Positions 51,070-61,200 of a stretch of DNA of 64,000 bases are shown in pieces. The DNA lies in contig VIKE01000010.1 of assembly GCA_008080565.1 (NCBI GenBank), positions 1 through 64,000 of the forward strand. Reading direction: 5' to 3'. The stretch is from Rhodocyclaceae bacterium (GTDB lineage: Bacteria; Pseudomonadota; Gammaproteobacteria; Burkholderiales; Rhodocyclaceae). Made by a program: the position numbers and the translations under genes. A model generated the notes under the pieces. It was not told the origin of the DNA, made no database searches, and worked only from the letters and a program-made list of their open reading frames with translations. The first letter of the stretch is position 1. Every line of letters starts with the position of its first letter.

Positions 51070-52373
51070 ATCCCCGGCAGGCAGAGCTGCTGACGCAACT
51101 AACCGGCGCTCCGGTTCTGATCTGGGGCGCCCGGATGACCGGACTGGGGCTGGTACGCCTGTGCAGGACTCATGGCATTGAAATCCAGGGCTTCATCGAT
51201 TCTGATCCGGCATTTTCCGGCAAGCGGATCGCGGGACTACCCTGCCATCCGCCAACGGCCCTGCCCGAAATCCACTCACAGCACCCCTCACTGAAGATCG
51301 TTGTCGCCGCATCTACAAAGGAACAGGAAATCAACCAGCTGTTGTTGCAGTACGGCGTTTCAGCAAACAACTTCATCAACTACTCGCGTTACTGCGATCT
51401 GTTTTACACCGTCGATGTCATGGGCACCTGCAATCTCAAGTGCCTTTCCTGCGCCCATGGTGCCGGTGGCGAACAATATCCGCGCGGCCTGATGACGCTC
51501 GATGCCTATCACCAGGTTATCGACAAGATCGTTGCAGAAAATGATCTGGTAACGCACATCAGCCTGTACAGCTGGGGCGAACCCTTTCTTAACCCGTCGC
51601 TGCCAGAGATGGTGGCCTACCTGCACCAACGCGGCATTGCCGCCGCGCTATCGAGCAATCTCTCGATAAAAAACGAGACCTTGTTGCACAAGGTCATGCG
51701 CGAGAACCCCGAATACCTGAAAGTCTCCCTGTCCGGGTTTTACCCCGAGGCCTACAACGACACGCATAGCGGTGGCGACATCCATCTGGTCCGCTCCAAT
51801 ATGCTGCGGCTCAGGTATTACATCGACAAATACCGCCTCGATACTGTGATCGATGTAAATTATCACCTGTACAACAACAACAACCGCCGAAATCTGGACA
51901 AGATGCGGGAGTTTTGCGATGAACTTGGTTTCTTCCTGTCGACCACCTACGCCTTGGTAATGCCCCTCGAACGCGTCATCGAAAAGCTGGAAGGGCGTCC
52001 CAGTCCGACAACGCTGGCTCTGGAAGACAAGCTGCTTGTTAGCGTCAAGGAGGGCATCGCGGCTGCCACGGTCAACGGCAAAAATGGGCAAAATTCAGAA
52101 GCGGGATGCCCCTTTCTGGAGAACCAGACCATCATTAACTGGGATCTGAGCGTGCCGGTTTGTTGCACGACCTTCAACCGTGGTCCGAATATCATCGCTG
52201 AAAACTTCCTGGCGGCCAGCAAGGCAGAAATCAGCACCGCCAAACAACAAGCTGCAATTTGTGAAACCTGCCAGCGCCATGGTCTCCCAGCCTACAATCT
52301 CGGCCTGAACCGCAGCCGCTGGGAAGCCATCGCGGCAACCAAGCCCAGCTTCGACGCCCCGCTCGAATCATGA
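51066..52373 (+). CDS. Radical SAM protein with N-terminal Rossmann-like domain
   Basis: Start MNPRQAELLTQLTGAPVLIWG (51066), overlapping the previous stop; 435 residues. The first 110 residues form a nucleotide-binding-like domain (VLIWGARMTGLGLVRLCRTHG, FIDSDPAFSGKRIAGLP). The radical SAM motif is CNLKCLSC near 130; the C-terminal Cys cluster (CPFLENQTI, VCCTTF, ICETC) suggests auxiliary iron-sulfur sites. A copy-E-like repeat sequence lies within the gene near 52066. Confidence 0.86.
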   Translation: MNPRQAELLTQLTGAPVLIWGARMTGLGLVRLCRTHGIEIQGFIDSDPAFSGKRIAGLPCHPPTALPEIHSQHPSLKIVVAASTKEQEINQLLLQYGVSANNFINYSRYCDLFYTVDVMGTCNLKCLSCAHGAGGEQYPRGLMTLDAYHQVIDKIVAENDLVTHISLYSWGEPFLNPSLPEMVAYLHQRGIAAALSSNLSIKNETLLHKVMRENPEYLKVSLSGFYPEAYNDTHSGGDIHLVRSNMLRLRYYIDKYRLDTVIDVNYHLYNNNNRRNLDKMREFCDELGFFLSTTYALVMPLERVIEKLEGRPSPTTLALEDKLLVSVKEGIAAATVNGKNGQNSEAGCPFLENQTIINWDLSVPVCCTTFNRGPNIIAENFLAASKAEISTAKQQAAICETCQRHGLPAYNLGLNRSRWEAIAATKPSFDAPLES

Positions 52374-53512
52374 TCCCCACGGCCACTGCCGCAGCACACC
52401 ACTGCCGTTTGTGTCGTCAGCCTCTGGCGATTGCTGACGCCATTTCCATCGGCCCCTTTCCCAAGGCGGCGCAATACTATCCCGAACCCGACGAATTCGC
52501 TGCTGACCAAGGCGTCGTGCTGCAAATTACGGAATGCCCAGGCTGCGGCTTGACGCAATTGATGAACGAACCGGTCGACTATTTCAAACAGGTCATCACA
52601 GCAGCGTCGTTATCCCCCGTCGTCCGCGAACAGCGGTTGGCTCTGTTCAAGCAACTTCGCAAAGAGTTCACCGAACAACCCCGCGCCATGGAGATAGGTT
52701 GCGCCAGCGGAGAAAATCTGCCCCTGCTCCGAGAAGCCGGCTACGTCGCCAGCGGTATCGAGTTTTCGCCACCGCAAATAGAAGCCTTCTCGATGCCGGA
52801 AGGTGTCGCGAATCGCTACCTCCTTGACGTTGGCTCCGAAGAACATGGCCAATACGACTTGTTGATCTCGTTCAACTATCTGGAACATCAACCGGATGCC
52901 AGGACATTTTTACAAAAATGCCGCGCCTTGCTGGCGGATGACGGCAAGCTGCTATTGACAGTGCCCAACCTGGATTTTCTGCTGGCCAGCCAGTCGGCCC
53001 ACGAATTCGTTGCCGACCATCTGGTGTACTTCACTGCAGACAGTCTCGAAACCGCCTTGCGGCTGACCGGCTTTTCGTTGATAGATATACAGATCATCAA
53101 CAACCAATACGACATCCAGATCATTGCTCAAAAGCGCAGCGTGGGTGCCATCGCAAGCAGCAAATTGGCGCTCGACGCGCTGGTTGCCCGCTTCAACGAA
53201 ACATTGCGAAACTTCACCGACCGTGGCCAGAAAGTTGCCGTATGGGGAGCAGGGCACCGCACGCTCGCCCTGCTTTCGCTATCGGAATACCACCGGATCG
53301 AATGCATCATCGACTCGGCGAAATTCAAGCATCACAAATTTGCGCCAATATCTCATCTCAGGATACTGCCGCCGGAAACCCTGCTGACCCCGGGCTGCAA
53401 CATCGACGTCGTTCTAGTCATGGTCCCCGGGATTTACCCGAAGGAAGTGATCGCCACGATTAACGCCTTACCAGTTCATTACCATGCAGAGCAGTTTCCC
53501 CCCGAAGCGTAA
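52370..53512 (+). CDS. Sugar C-methyltransferase-like protein (zinc-binding, SAM-dependent)
   Basis: A 380-residue protein in three parts: an N-terminal zinc-binding unit (CRLCRQPL and CPGCGLTQL), a SAM-binding core (AMEIGCASGENLPLLREAG) and a C-terminal Rossmann-like domain (KVAVWGAGHRTLALL). This is the layout of NDP-hexose C-3 methyltransferases that act on keto-sugars. The overlap with the preceding gene is ATGA. Confidence 0.88.
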   Translation: MIPTATAAAHHCRLCRQPLAIADAISIGPFPKAAQYYPEPDEFAADQGVVLQITECPGCGLTQLMNEPVDYFKQVITAASLSPVVREQRLALFKQLRKEFTEQPRAMEIGCASGENLPLLREAGYVASGIEFSPPQIEAFSMPEGVANRYLLDVGSEEHGQYDLLISFNYLEHQPDARTFLQKCRALLADDGKLLLTVPNLDFLLASQSAHEFVADHLVYFTADSLETALRLTGFSLIDIQIINNQYDIQIIAQKRSVGAIASSKLALDALVARFNETLRNFTDRGQKVAVWGAGHRTLALLSLSEYHRIECIIDSAKFKHHKFAPISHLRILPPETLLTPGCNIDVVLVMVPGIYPKEVIATINALPVHYHAEQFPPEA

Positions 53513-53581
53513 TTGCCGGGCACATGGCAAACGACCATTTGGAAACAAGCAGTAGCAGGACAAAAACAACAGGAGCCCCCG

Positions 53582-55288
53582 ATGGTCAGTGCGCCCAAAA
53601 AAATATTATTTCTCGTTCCCGTCCATATTTCCTACGAGTCCTACGTCTCGCCCCCTAAAAATGCGCGGACAGTCCTCAAGAACGGGCGGATTCTGAACAG
53701 CCTGGCCACTGACCTGCCGCTCGGACTGCTCTCAATGTCCGCCTACCTGAAAAAACATTACGAGCTCGACGTCAGACTGGTCGATTTCAACGTTGAAGTC
53801 AGCGCCTTGAATGACTTCGACTTTCCCAACTTTGCATCGTTTGCCATGCACTACCTGACGGAAAATTTCGATGCCGACTTCACACCAGACATCATCGGCA
53901 TTTCCAGCCTGTTCAGCCCTTCCTATCAGAACTTCATCGAACTAGGGCAGACCATAAAAACCATCTGGCCAGAAGCCTTTCTCGTCGGCGGAGGCAATAT
54001 CCCGACGAACTCCTACCAACACATTCACCGGACAGGTGGCTTCCGCTTCTATGACGCGCTGTGTTTCGGCGAGGGAGAAAAACCGATGCTGGGGCTCATT
54101 GGTGCAGAATCCCCGGAAGGCTACGCCAACCAGTCCGAATCCTGGATTACGGCCCGGAAGCTGGACAATTTATTCGTTCCCAAGCATGACTTTATCGTCG
54201 ATCTGGATGAAATCCCCTTCTACGATTACGCCCTCTGCGATCATGGACGACATAGCCTGAACCCAGTCATGACATCCTATGCCGCCCACTCGGACAGCAT
54301 GGGCTACCACATCATGACCTCGCGTGGCTGCCCCTTCCATTGCACCTTCTGCGCTTCGCACCAGGTTCATGGGCGGAAAATGCGGTACCACTCGACCGAG
54401 CGCGTATTTGCGGATATCCATCGCCTGGTCGACGAATACGCGGCAAGAACCCTGATTTTTCAGGACGACCACTTCATGGCGGACAAGGCAAGAGTCTTGA
54501 AAATTCTCGAGTTCATCGAACAGGAAAAGCTGAATGCTATCTTCCAGAATGGTCTGACGCTTTACTCGCTCGATTACGAAACCCTATCTGCCTTCAAGCG
54601 TGCGGGGGTCAACCAGCTCGTGCTCCCGATCGAAAGCGGCAGCGAAAAAGTCCTTAAGCACCAGATGAAAAAGCCGCTCAAGATGAGCATCTCAAGACAA
54701 GTCGCCAAGGATTGCCGAAAACTGGGCATTTACTCCAATGCCAACGTTCTCATCGGTCTCCCCGGTGAAACTTGCCAGGATATTGAGGAAGCGCGACTCA
54801 ATTTGCGGAGCATTCCGGCAAACTGGTACCACGTCGTCTGTGCCAGCCCTGTTGTCGGCAGCGAAATACATAAGATCGCCTCGGAAATGGGCTATATTTC
54901 CGGCGATGTCTTGGGGGCTGACTATCGGATTGCCGTTATTAACACCCCCGACTTCAGTGCCGACTACATTCAGGACATGCAATATGTTTTCAATCTCGAA
55001 CTGAACTTTCTGTACAACAGCGATCTGCGCCTGGGCAATCTATCACTCGCGGAAACCGGGTTTCGCAACGTCCTTAACCTGCGACCGGATCACCTGATGG
55101 CCAATCTCTGCTTGGCTTACGTACATGCAAAACGGGGGGACGACGACAATGCCGCCGACTGTCTGGCCAAGTGCCATCATTACCACGGTACAGGTGGCTG
55201 GGAAAAATACCTGAAGATCATGGACTTGAGCGTACCGCCATCAATTGATGACATCATCGTAACCATTGAGCAAAAATGGGCTCATTAG
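53582..55288 (+). CDS. B12-binding-type radical SAM protein with C-terminal TPR-like repeats
   Basis: I use the ATG at 53582 (MVSAPKKILFLVPV), because it has a good ribosome site (CAGGAG) and the earlier start lacks one; 568 residues. Residues 1-190 form a cobalamin-binding-like domain (LDVRLVDFN, DFTPDIIGISSLF, FLVGGGNIPTN). Then comes the radical SAM core with CPFHCTFC, and at the C-terminus a TPR-like pair (SLAETGFRNVLNLRPDHLMANLCLAYVHAKRG). I see no DxHxxG base-off motif. Such enzymes often methylate unactivated carbons. Confidence 0.85.
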   Translation: MVSAPKKILFLVPVHISYESYVSPPKNARTVLKNGRILNSLATDLPLGLLSMSAYLKKHYELDVRLVDFNVEVSALNDFDFPNFASFAMHYLTENFDADFTPDIIGISSLFSPSYQNFIELGQTIKTIWPEAFLVGGGNIPTNSYQHIHRTGGFRFYDALCFGEGEKPMLGLIGAESPEGYANQSESWITARKLDNLFVPKHDFIVDLDEIPFYDYALCDHGRHSLNPVMTSYAAHSDSMGYHIMTSRGCPFHCTFCASHQVHGRKMRYHSTERVFADIHRLVDEYAARTLIFQDDHFMADKARVLKILEFIEQEKLNAIFQNGLTLYSLDYETLSAFKRAGVNQLVLPIESGSEKVLKHQMKKPLKMSISRQVAKDCRKLGIYSNANVLIGLPGETCQDIEEARLNLRSIPANWYHVVCASPVVGSEIHKIASEMGYISGDVLGADYRIAVINTPDFSADYIQDMQYVFNLELNFLYNSDLRLGNLSLAETGFRNVLNLRPDHLMANLCLAYVHAKRGDDDNAADCLAKCHHYHGTGGWEKYLKIMDLSVPPSIDDIIVTIEQKWAH

Positions 55289-55289
55289 C

Positions 55290-56207
55290 ATGAAAAAAAT
55301 CTTTCTGACCGGCTCCGAAGGCTTCGTCGGTCGCAATCTGCTGGAAGTACTGAGCCAGCGCAACGATTTTGTACTTTGCTCCCCGAGGCAATGTGACGTC
55401 GATCTGACGGACAGTACCGATGTCGCCCGGTGCGTAGATGCCTTCCAACCTGACCTGATTATCCATTCAGCAACCTCGAATACAGTTGGCAAGGGTTACG
55501 ACAGCAACGTGTGCGAACAGAATCTGCGCATGTTCTTCAATCTATTGCGCCACCGACCGCAAGGCTGCCTTATTTATACGCTATGTAGTGGATCGAGTTA
55601 CAACCGCGAGAACTGGGCCGAGAAGATGACCGAGGATTACCTAGGCGTTCACATTCCAGCGGACAGCCAAGGATTCTCAAAATTCGTCATCGCAAGCTAC
55701 GCAAAACATCTCGAGGACGTGGTCACCTTGCGATTATTTGGCATTTTCGGCAAATACGAGGATTATCGGTACAAGTTCATCTCCAACACGATTGCCAAAC
55801 GTCTTGCCAATATCGATGTGACACTGTTCAGAGATGCCATTTATGACTATCTGGACGTAACCGATTTTTGCAACATTATCGAGCAGTTATTTGACCGAAA
55901 CGTGCGCACAGGCGATTTTAATGTGACACCAGATGATTCGATCAAACTATCGCAAGTCATTGAAACAGTAGATCATTGCTTGAGAATCAACAAAGGTTAC
56001 CAAATCGTAAATCCTGGTCTTGGAAAAACCTATACTGGTTGCAACAAAAAACTCCGCGCAATACTCGACAACTTCCAATTCTCACCAATCGAAGTATCCA
56101 TCCGGCGACTGGCCAACCATTACACAAACAACAGACAGGAAATCGATTGCGATTCATTGAAGCAGGACCAATTGTTGCAATACGCAAAATCGATTAATAG
56201 CCCATGA
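55290..56207 (+). CDS. SDR epimerase/dehydratase paralogue lacking the catalytic tyrosine
   Basis: The start MKKIFLTGSEGFVGRNLLEV (55290) follows the radical SAM stop by one base; 305 residues. It mirrors the 50.2-kb epimerase along its length, but the YGISK motif is replaced by QGFSK (DSQGFSKF), so the catalytic Tyr is Gln. It may have lost epimerase activity, act as a binding protein, or use another residue. Confidence 0.85.
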   Translation: MKKIFLTGSEGFVGRNLLEVLSQRNDFVLCSPRQCDVDLTDSTDVARCVDAFQPDLIIHSATSNTVGKGYDSNVCEQNLRMFFNLLRHRPQGCLIYTLCSGSSYNRENWAEKMTEDYLGVHIPADSQGFSKFVIASYAKHLEDVVTLRLFGIFGKYEDYRYKFISNTIAKRLANIDVTLFRDAIYDYLDVTDFCNIIEQLFDRNVRTGDFNVTPDDSIKLSQVIETVDHCLRINKGYQIVNPGLGKTYTGCNKKLRAILDNFQFSPIEVSIRRLANHYTNNRQEIDCDSLKQDQLLQYAKSINSP

Positions 56208-57259
56208 TTTCAAGCACGATGTACGAAGACTTTTCCCTTCTGGCCGCAGAAAATGAAAATTACGCATTTTTGCAGGGTAAACGGCTTTACATCACGGGGG
56301 CCACGGGTCAGATCGGCTGGTACCTCATCCGCTTCATATCTTTTCTCATCGACTCCGGAGATTTGCAATGTCAGCTAAGCGCTCACGTTCGCAACCAAGA
56401 GCGGCTTAGCGAGAAATACCCCGATCACGGGTCCCTACCCTGTCAATTCGTGGTCGCGGACGATGCGGCTCAGCATTTGGCAAAATACCCTTGCGACGTG
56501 CTCATTCATTGCGCTAGCAAAGCCAGCCCCAAATATTTCGCAGCAACGCCTGTCGACGTCATGGAGGCCAATGGAATTGTCACTCAAAGGCTCCTCGAGC
56601 AATTGCGCCTGCACAACCCGACATGTCGATTCGTATACCTCAGCACCACCGGTGTGACCGGCTTCATCCCCGATGAACAACGCCCGACATCTGAATCGGA
56701 TTACGGCCCCCTCAGTTGTACGGACTTGGGAAACTGCTATTTGGAATCGAAACGTTTTGGCGAAATGCTTTGCTTGGCCTATTTCCGCCAATATGGCATA
56801 CCCACTCTCGTAATACGCCCCTCGATTACTTATGGCCCGGGGTTCGATCTGGACGACGGACGCTCATATGCAGACTTTGTCCGTTCCCTGTTGTTGAAAA
56901 AGCCAATCAAACTCACGAGCGATGGCAGTGCAATTAGAAACTTCTTATACATTACCGATTTTATTTCCGGACTATTGCTTGTTCTAAACAAAGCCCCATC
57001 GGGGTCGGTATTCAATGTTGCGTCGCCTCACCCAGTAAGCATCCTCGAACTCGCAACCCTGCTCAACGACTCAGGACTTGATGAATCTCTGGGTCCGGTA
57101 GCGCATGCGCTACCAGAAGAAAATCGGATGATGCGGGTCAACTTTAAAAGCACAAACGCATCAGTCGACCAACTGAGCGGATTGGGCTGGCAGCAGAAAA
57201 TCCCCGTTCTTGCGGGTTTTAGAAAAACAATATTGCATTATGTGGAACAACAATCATGA
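56204..57259 (+). CDS. NAD-dependent epimerase/dehydratase (SDR)
   Basis: A 351-residue SDR: ITGATGQIGWYLIRF Rossmann, VYLSTTGVTGF and YLESK catalytic motif (GNCYLESKRFGEML). It starts with an ATGA overlap on the previous gene. It is not a close paralogue of the other two and has a longer middle. It likely completes the CDP-sugar series. Confidence 0.87.
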   Translation: MISSTMYEDFSLLAAENENYAFLQGKRLYITGATGQIGWYLIRFISFLIDSGDLQCQLSAHVRNQERLSEKYPDHGSLPCQFVVADDAAQHLAKYPCDVLIHCASKASPKYFAATPVDVMEANGIVTQRLLEQLRLHNPTCRFVYLSTTGVTGFIPDEQRPTSESDYGPLSCTDLGNCYLESKRFGEMLCLAYFRQYGIPTLVIRPSITYGPGFDLDDGRSYADFVRSLLLKKPIKLTSDGSAIRNFLYITDFISGLLLVLNKAPSGSVFNVASPHPVSILELATLLNDSGLDESLGPVAHALPEENRMMRVNFKSTNASVDQLSGLGWQQKIPVLAGFRKTILHYVEQQS

Positions 57260-58197
57260 CCATTGACGAACTCAAACAATCTTTTTCCAATGGACATATT
57301 GGAAAGCCAGAATTTATCGAAACCGCGTATGAAAAATTCCATAAAATTCTGTTTGAATACGCATCCAACATTAACAATATCGACATCAAGGAAATCTGCA
57401 TTGACGGAACCGGTGTCATATTTACCATAAGAAGTACCGGAATCAAGATTCGTTGCCAGCTCGGCGACCATCGATCCCCACCGATTGAAACGTTCAATTT
57501 TTCCGACTTTGAACCCGCCGAATCGCGGATGATGGAAAAAATGTTTGATGGCCACAAGACTTTTTACGATATTGGAGCGAATATTGGATGGCATTCGCTC
57601 AATATTTCTGCCAAATCACGAAACGCCAATTTTTATTGTTTCGAACCCATTCCAAAAACTTACGGGCAACTCACTGACAACATCCGTCTCAATTGCGCGG
57701 ATAAAATATCGGCGTTTAATATTGCACTTTCCGACAAAGTCGGCGAACAGAAGTTTTACTACTACACAGCCTGCTCTGGAAATGCATCTGCGACCAACGT
57801 CTCCGATCGCGCAGATGTCGACGAAATTGTTTGCCAACAGACAACGCTTGACACATTTGTTCACGACAATTTATTACCCCCCCCTGATTTCATTAAATGC
57901 GATGTTGAGGGCGCTGAGCTAATGGTAATTAAAGGCGGGTTAAAAACAATAAACACACACCGTCCAATAATTATGGCCGAAATTCTCAGAAAATGGTCAT
58001 CCAAATTCAATTACAATCCAAATGAGATATTTGAGCAGCTCTACTGCGCTGGTTATCTTGCCTTTACGACGGATGGCACCGATCTCTTTGAATTTGAAAA
58101 AATGACCGACTCCACCAAGGAAACCAATTTTTTCTTTTTGCATTCAAACCAGCACAAAAGACTTATACATCAATACAAGAACGAAGCAAAACAGTAA
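57256..58197 (+). CDS. FkbM-family SAM methyltransferase
   Basis: A 313-residue protein with SAM-binding motif TFYDIGANIGWHSLNIS and FYCFEPIPKTYGQL, the FkbM signature. Codons are much A/T-richer than upstream, which suggests separate acquisition. O-methylation of a glycan sugar is the likely role. Confidence 0.87.
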   Translation: MTIDELKQSFSNGHIGKPEFIETAYEKFHKILFEYASNINNIDIKEICIDGTGVIFTIRSTGIKIRCQLGDHRSPPIETFNFSDFEPAESRMMEKMFDGHKTFYDIGANIGWHSLNISAKSRNANFYCFEPIPKTYGQLTDNIRLNCADKISAFNIALSDKVGEQKFYYYTACSGNASATNVSDRADVDEIVCQQTTLDTFVHDNLLPPPDFIKCDVEGAELMVIKGGLKTINTHRPIIMAEILRKWSSKFNYNPNEIFEQLYCAGYLAFTTDGTDLFEFEKMTDSTKETNFFFLHSNQHKRLIHQYKNEAKQ

Positions 58198-58237
58198 TAA
58201 CCAAAAAAATCTTTGGCATATTCCGCGCTAAAAATAA

Positions 58238-61200
58238 ATGAAGCCTATACAAAACACTGGTAATTTCTGCTTTTCGGCAAATCGTCCACGGTCCATAAGC
58301 CAAAGTGCCGGCATGCCGTTTTATATATTTGCCCCAGACTACCGAGAGACATCGGGTGGAATTCGAGTTTTACACTATCTCTGCCACATATTGAACGAAT
58401 TGGGAGAAGAGGCATATATACTCAATGCAAAAGAAGTCTCAAAAACTCTTCGCACTCCCCAGCTGACCTTTGCCAAGCTTGAAGAGCATTATGCTGCCGG
58501 TAGAAACCCAGTAACCGTCTATCCTGAAATCATCCATGCGAACCCGGCCAGTACTCCGGTAGTTGTTCGCTGGTTACTGAATGTTCCAGGTCACTTGGGT
58601 AAGCCCATCGAATTCGAAGAAAAGGACCTGATCTTCTTTTATGAGGCTTGGTGCCTCCCCAAGGGTAAAGAAGGCTTACCGCTTTTTATTCATCCGGTGG
58701 TCGATGCTGTTTTTAATAACGCAGACAATCCTGAAGACTCCAATCGTGAATTTGAGTGTTATTACGCCAACAAATACCATCTTGGCCGCAAACCGATTCT
58801 GCCTGAACACAGGAACTTGATCAGCTTAGGCCAAGAGATTAAACGTACGCCAGAAGAAATTGCAGGGATTTTGCGCAAAGCCAAGGTGCTCTATTGTTAT
58901 GAGCCGTCGGGCATCATCAGCGAAGCACAGGCTTGCGGCTGCCCAGTCCTATTGATTCAATCCCATTATTTCCCCCTCCCATCGGACGACACCCATCATC
59001 GGATTCCGGGTCTCGCAATTTATGGTGAAGAAAATGCGTACGAAAAGGCGTTATTAACCCTTCCCCAGATTACTGAACGGCATTCTCGAAACCGGGCCGA
59101 CTCTTGGGAAATGGCAATTCAGCTCATTCAAAAAGTGTACGAGGCCCAACGCGATCTGGAAGAGAGTGGCAAGCCACTCGTAAATAATGGCCAAAAACTA
59201 TGGACATTGAGCAAAGATGAACGCGTATCCGCTTTAGATCAGCTTAGGGAGTTTTATTTAGATAGCGGTCTTTATTTCAAAGACATCAACGACTCAGAAC
59301 CGCTGAGCCCGGGTCTGGAACAAAGCCACGTACGCCGATCATCCGTTTCCAAAACCCAACTGGACCGTGCGCACCAAGTTTGGCTCGACAAGCGTGGATT
59401 TATTGAAACCGACACCCTTTTTCTGGAGGTCCCGCACAACGCGAACGGTTCCTTGCACAGCGAATTCAAGCTTTTGATTCGCCTTGGCGCCTCTGATAAT
59501 GCCTTACTTGCTGACACGCTAGATGCGCTGTCGCAGCAAATTGATGAGCGTTGGATACTTGACGTTGTTACCGAGTTACCAAGCCCAGACGGTATTGACG
59601 AGGTTCCGAATATTCGCTGGCACACAGTGGAATCTCTCAGCTTGGCAAAGCAGCGTATAGATGATCTGGTTGCCGCCTCACCGTGTAAATGGGTAATTGA
59701 ACTTCCCGCCGGGGTCCGTCCAGATATTTTGTATTTGGCACGATTAGTCAAAGAAATAGAACGTTCACCGGATACGTTGGCGTTTTATGTCGATGACGAT
59801 TGTTGCGATGAAACAGAGACTCGCGTTTCCCCTCGCTACAAACCTCGGGTCAATCCTGCCTACTTGCAGTCAGTCGATTTGGCAGGACCTTTGTGCGTAA
59901 GCAAAAAATGCTGGATGGCCTCAGGGGGTGCAAGCACTGAGTCCACGAGTCCTTGGTATGGCCAATTAATCCGTATTGCAGACAGATTTGGTTGGCAGTC
60001 AATCGCCCATGTTCCCGACATATTGCTCACGTATTACAAGAACTTCCCCAGCAACCCCGAATCATGTACTAGCGCCCTAGCTGAATCACTCAAGGCCAAG
60101 GGGATTGCTGCCGATGTTCAGTACCTGACCAATGACAGCTGGGAGATTCACTACAACCCGGCAACATACCCGGCAATTACAGTCGCTGTATTATCACAAG
60201 GACAACTAGAGTTCATTATTCGTTGTGTTAACAGCCTTATTAAAAACACTCAGTATCCTGATTTTGAAATAGTAATCGTCACCCAACCCCTCGCAGGAGA
60301 CCCCGATTACTACAGCTGGCTAAAAGCCGTTCAGGAACGCGCAGATGCCCCCCGTATCAGGGTGGCATTTACGCTTGGTGGCTCAAATTATGCTGCCCTT
60401 TGCAACCAGGCAATTGCTGCGGCTGCACATGAATTGGTGGTATTGCTACGCGAAGAAGTCGTCATTGTGCAGGACCGTTGGCTGGACGAACTTTCACGAG
60501 CATCAATGTCTGAGAGCGTTGCTGCCGTTTCACCGCTAATCCATCATGCAGGGAATGCGCAGATCGCCGCTACCGGTTGCGTATTTGGCATGATGGGCGA
60601 GTTTGGATCACCCTTCGCCAGTTCGGCCGCACTCGGTGACGATGGTTACCTGAATTACCTGAAGGTCACTCGAGATGTCGCGGCCCCTCCATCGTCGTGC
60701 ATGTTGGTTCGCAAAGGGAGCTATCAGAAAGTTGGAGGCATGGACGATGAAGCCTATGGAGACTATTGCGGCGAAATTGACCTCGGTCTCAGATTTCGCA
60801 ATGAAGGATTGCGATGCTTGGTTCATCCGAGAGCTAGCGTGGTATTTGGGGGCGAAACAAGCCACTACGACCTTGGCAAGCGCCTGCTTGCACTTTCATT
60901 CAAGCGAGAGGCCAGTCGAACCCTTCGGAAGCGCTGGGGAACGCGCTCAATCAAAGACCCCTATTGGAACCCCAACCTCTCACTACTTTCGCCCACCCCG
61001 CTTCCTGAGACGGAGTTTCGTGCCCAATGGCAGTATATGCCAAGTGATAAACCACGAATTTTGGCCAACCCTCTAGGGAACGGACAAGGGGATTTCCGGG
61101 TTACATCGCCATTGACTGCTGTCCGTAAGGCAGGATTGGCAATGGAGTGTGTTTGGCGACAAAAAATCAGTGGCGTTGCGCGCTACTTCACTGCCGCCGA

